Assembly (NCBI GenBank): GCA_001512745.1
Contig: LFSM01000065.1
Span: forward strand, 1 to 35,176
Source of the DNA: Clostridiales bacterium DTU032
Lineage (GTDB): Bacteria > Bacillota > Clostridia > Saccharofermentanales > DTU023
Direction: 5' to 3'
Length of the DNA stretch: 35,176 bases
Below are positions 33,171 through 35,176 of the stretch, piece by piece. The translations under genes were made by a program, and so were the position numbers. The notes beneath the pieces were generated by a model. It had not been told where the DNA came from, ran no database searches, and saw nothing but the letters and a program-made list of their open reading frames with translations. Positions within the stretch are counted from its first letter, which is position 1. Each line of letters begins with the position of its first letter.

Positions 33171-33272
33171 CTGCATCAATTGGTGCGCTGCATCATTCGG
33201 TGCCAGGCACGATTCTATGCACTGCATCAATTGGTGCCATGCATCAATTGGTGCCAGGCACCTTTCTATGCA
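33171..33272. repeat. Array of GGTGCCAGGCACC palindromes
   Basis: Three or four degenerate units built from TGCATCAATTGGTGCC, the core GGTGCCAGGCAC and TTCTATGCA ends, in the opposite orientation to the repeats at 7827-7897. The stretch 33203-33222 is the exact complement of part of the first unit there. It lies between the divergent zincin and DUF4085-like genes. Confidence 0.8.
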
Positions 33273-33357
33273 GGGGGCGTTATGTGACAGATAAAAGGGT
33301 CGACTGGTATGGGCCTGCCGGCACAGCTATACTGTAAAAAAACACTGACAGGTGCTT

Positions 33358-34173
33358 ATGAAATATTTGACCAAAGAATGGTATAGGAAATCTAATCTGA
33401 CTGATCTTCACTTTGATCTGGCAATCCTTGATGAAGCGGCCGACCAGGACGATGAACTTTTCGCATCTCTTTATAAAGATGAGGAAGAGCAATTTATCCA
33501 GGACGAGAGAGAAGAATATGATTACGACCCGCGCAATCTTTTCGCTGAAGACAGTTTCGATCAGGAATCGGATCTGCTGGACTTCCTCGCTGAAGAGGAA
33601 TTTATCGAGCAGCTGATCGAAAGCTTCGACAAACGTCCGGCTTTTTCTGCAGAAAAAACCAAAGAGCTTTTTGCTGAGATCTACCAGGCAAGTCTGGACG
33701 CCGCTAAAGAAAATCTTCCGCCCGAAATCTACTCTCAGATCGCAGATCCCCGCGTTTTCGCCCTGGGCTTTTGCAGCGACGAAATTTACAACCTGGTCAG
33801 AGACTTTTCTATCAGCAACAACCGGGAAAGCATGCAGGTCCTGGAAGACTACGAAGACATGATGCGCCTGCAGAATATCCCCAGACAGCTCAGACAACGT
33901 TTCGGCTTTCATGACTGCAAGATCACAGGCTGGCTGTCCCAGGGAAAAGATCTGGTACTCACCCTGGACACTGAAGACGGCTTTACTTCCGACAATAGAA
34001 TCACCTTTCTCGATGTGACCGTGCTCCTGGACGAGAACATTGTCCGACTCTACTGGATCTATGACGAACTTTATAAAACTGAGAATGGCTACGAAGTTCA
34101 TATCCTCTGTGACGGCGACAGAACAGCGGAACTGACCCTGCGCTGCTCGGACATCCGTATCGAGGAAATCTAG
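33358..34173 (+). CDS. DUF4085-like protein
   Basis: 271 residues, very acidic, no signal or membrane segment. Starts MKYLTKEWYRKSNLTDLH, resembling DUF4085 proteins of Bacillota (MKYFTKEWY). The N-terminal half is rich in Asp and Glu; the C-terminal half (GFHDCKITGWLSQGKDLVLTL ...) looks like a small beta-domain. Function unknown. The ATG at 33358 is chosen because homologues begin at MKY; a GTG two codons earlier is in frame. TATACT at 33328-33333 may be its -10. Confidence 0.75.
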   Translation: MKYLTKEWYRKSNLTDLHFDLAILDEAADQDDELFASLYKDEEEQFIQDEREEYDYDPRNLFAEDSFDQESDLLDFLAEEEFIEQLIESFDKRPAFSAEKTKELFAEIYQASLDAAKENLPPEIYSQIADPRVFALGFCSDEIYNLVRDFSISNNRESMQVLEDYEDMMRLQNIPRQLRQRFGFHDCKITGWLSQGKDLVLTLDTEDGFTSDNRITFLDVTVLLDENIVRLYWIYDELYKTENGYEVHILCDGDRTAELTLRCSDIRIEEI

Positions 34174-34177
34174 GATC

Positions 34178-34222
34178 CTTGCAGGCACTGCGGCGGAAAA
34201 TCTGCCGAGCCCCGAGCCTGCA
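34178..34222 (+). terminator. Possible hairpin after the DUF4085-like gene
   Basis: GCAGGC and GCCTGC ends enclose an inner CGGC...GCCG stem. There is no T run, so terminator function is uncertain. Confidence 0.3.
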
Positions 34223-34229
34223 TAATTAT

Positions 34230-34258
34230 TTGACTTTAAAGGTTCTCTTTGTCATAAT
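34230..34258 (+). promoter_or_regulatory. Promoter of tRNA-Leu
   Basis: TTGACT (34230-34235) and CATAAT (34253-34258) are 17 bp apart, each close to consensus. Transcription would start near 34265, 25 nt before the mature tRNA. Confidence 0.75.
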
Positions 34259-34289
34259 ATCGGAGCCGGCTCACGCGGTATATTTATTT

Positions 34290-34374
34290 GCGGCCGTGGC
34301 GGAATTGGCAGACGTGCACGCTTGAGGTGCGTGTGATTAAACTCGTGCGGGTTCAAATCCCGCCGGCCGCACCA
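34290..34374 (+). tRNA. tRNA-Leu (anticodon GAG)
   Basis: Class II tRNA of 85 nt. The acceptor stem is GCGGCCG with CGGCCGC, discriminator A, and a genomically encoded CCA at 34372-34374. The anticodon stem is CACGC/GCGTG with loop TTGAGGT, giving anticodon GAG (reads CUC and CUU). The D-arm has TGGCGGAATTGGCAGA, the variable arm is long, and GGTTCAAATCC is the T-loop region. Confidence 0.96.
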
Positions 34375-34379
34375 TCCAG

Positions 34380-34416
34380 ACGGTTTCCTGAATAAATCAG
34401 GCAGCCGTTTTTTTTG
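34380..34416 (+). terminator. Terminator of tRNA-Leu
   Basis: ACGG and CCTG arms (34380-34390) pair with CAGG and CCGT (34398-34407) and are followed by a run of about nine T. Confidence 0.8.
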
Positions 34417-34421
34417 TCTCT

Positions 34422-35105
34422 TTAGCTATGAAAAAAAGAGAAGAAATAGCCGAAAACAGCCAGCCGCTTATCCAGCCAGATTTCTTTTTGAAAAAACCTG
34501 TCTTTACCCTCAAAAGAGTAATGGTCGTTGTTGGCAGCACTATACCAGCCGGAATGCACCAGAAGCTCCGCTTTTCCGTAGCTTTCGCGGTAGCCGTAAA
34601 CGAGCATGGTGTGCCAGCTGAAAGTTTTTGCCACAGTTGTCGTGATCAGGACCGGAATGTTGGCATCGATATTCCTTCTGATTGTCGCCATACGCGGGAA
34701 CAGCGTCCATTTGAGCCTGACCCGCTTCCCGGAAGCCAGCATCTTTTTGGAATATTTATTAAAAGCCCAGGTGATTCGCGTGGCAAAGCTGGCGCCGCCC
34801 ATACCGCATTTCTCAATCAGGTAGCGGCTGAGCTTGCCTGCCTGCGGGTAAAGCCTGTCCAGGGAAGCTGCACTTTCCGGCAGTCCTTTGTCGAGCCGTT
34901 CTGCCAGCCAGGCCTCCGGAACAAAAGCTTCTTCTCTCTCCAAAGCCAGATAATTCAACGCCAGAGCAACAGAAACAGCAGAGCAGGTGTTTTTGCTGTT
35001 ATAGCCAAAAGCCCGGCGCCGGATGGAAGAAAAAGCATTGGCCAGCCTCTTCTCCGTTTTATGGTGCCAGGCACCTAACTTATTAAGTTGTTGCTCTCTA
35101 CTCAT
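34422..35105 (-). CDS. C39-like (papain-fold) cysteine peptidase family protein
   Basis: 227 residues. NTCSAVSVALALNYLA holds a likely nucleophilic Cys (about residue 41), and FSWHTMLVYGYRE a likely catalytic His; AELLVHSGWY follows. This arrangement resembles Peptidase_C39_2 proteins. No signal peptide is clear. The ATG at 35105 is supported only by a modest AGGG, and codons about 5-14 lie within a dispersed palindromic repeat, so the true start may be downstream or the gene's 5' end may have been altered by the repeat. Shares the tRNA terminator region at its 3' end. Confidence 0.65.
   Translation of the reverse strand: MSREQQLNKLGAWHHKTEKRLANAFSSIRRRAFGYNSKNTCSAVSVALALNYLALEREEAFVPEAWLAERLDKGLPESAASLDRLYPQAGKLSRYLIEKCGMGGASFATRITWAFNKYSKKMLASGKRVRLKWTLFPRMATIRRNIDANIPVLITTTVAKTFSWHTMLVYGYRESYGKAELLVHSGWYSAANNDHYSFEGKDRFFQKEIWLDKRLAVFGYFFSFFHS
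35063..35093. repeat. GGTGCCAGGCACC palindrome inside the C39-like gene
   Basis: GGTGCCAGGCACC (35063-35075) followed by TAACTTATTAAGTTGTTG, the same extended form as at 25163-25190, lies within the first codons of the cysteine-peptidase-like gene. Confidence 0.85.
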
Positions 35106-35176
35106 ATACCCTATTTTATACTATTTCACTTTGCCTGACCCAGCACCGCCGACCCACCGCCGCCAACCCACCGCAA

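Noticed and set aside
33280-34188. 302-codon open frame antisense to the DUF4085-like gene
   Set aside because: The plus-strand frame starts with a family-like MKYLTKEWY and fits the spacing to the tRNA; the antisense frame shows only low-complexity hydrophobic runs.

Overview
The window reads as chromosomal DNA of an anaerobic, amino-acid-fermenting low-GC Gram-positive bacterium (Bacillota, most likely class Clostridia). Support: a complete B12- and radical-SAM-dependent lysine fermentation operon, an EFR1-type flavodoxin/ferredoxin fusion, an aldo/keto reductase with a ferredoxin tail, a DUF4085-type protein, strong AGGAGG ribosome sites, and an L-box (lysine) riboswitch. I cannot name the species. 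Base composition looks balanced except for a visibly A+T-rich island around 25.2-26.7 kb.

Layout. 0-2.3 kb: maf (minus), then an EFR1-type flavoprotein and an hsp20 gene (plus); the hsp20 promoter region carries a CtsR-like operator. 2.3-14.4 kb: one 12-gene minus-strand operon, in transcription order kal-kce-kdd-kamA-kamB-kamC-kamD-kamE-atoD-atoA-hbd-crt. It encodes L-lysine to crotonyl-CoA plus recycling of the acetoacetate half, leaving only butyryl-CoA dehydrogenase/Etf to be supplied elsewhere. Its roughly 230-nt leader folds as a lysine riboswitch aptamer followed by an intrinsic terminator whose 5' arm overlaps the end of the aptamer, the geometry of a ligand-ON switch. 14.5-22.1 kb: an M29 aminopeptidase divergent from the lysine operon, a Na/Pi cotransporter, a BrkB/YihY membrane protein, and a plus-strand group of a phospholipase-D-like protein, a DUF438/PAS protein and ThpR. 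22.1-25.1 kb: an overlapping pair of a hydantoinase/oxoprolinase-like protein and a histone-deacetylase-like amidohydrolase (minus).

25.2-26.7 kb: an A+T-rich AAA/DUF4143 ATPase preceded by five units of an exact 23-bp period and bounded by 53-bp direct repeats, probably an acquired module. 26.8-33.1 kb: an XRE regulator with a small partner paralogous to its C-terminal domain, ribokinase, an unusual MurE-like ligase, an aldo/keto reductase, a uridine-kinase-like P-loop protein, a metallo-beta-lactamase-fold hydrolase and a small zincin. 33.3-35.1 kb: a DUF4085-like protein, tRNA-Leu(GAG) with its own promoter and terminator, and a C39-like cysteine peptidase.

A dispersed palindromic repeat with core GGTGCCAGGCACC occurs at five loci, including inside the lysine operon and inside the first codons of the last gene. 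The most noteworthy signals are the ON-type lysine riboswitch on a lysine-degradation operon, the 23-bp repeat array at the DUF4143 ATPase, and the unexplained KamB/KamC ATPases between the two aminomutases.
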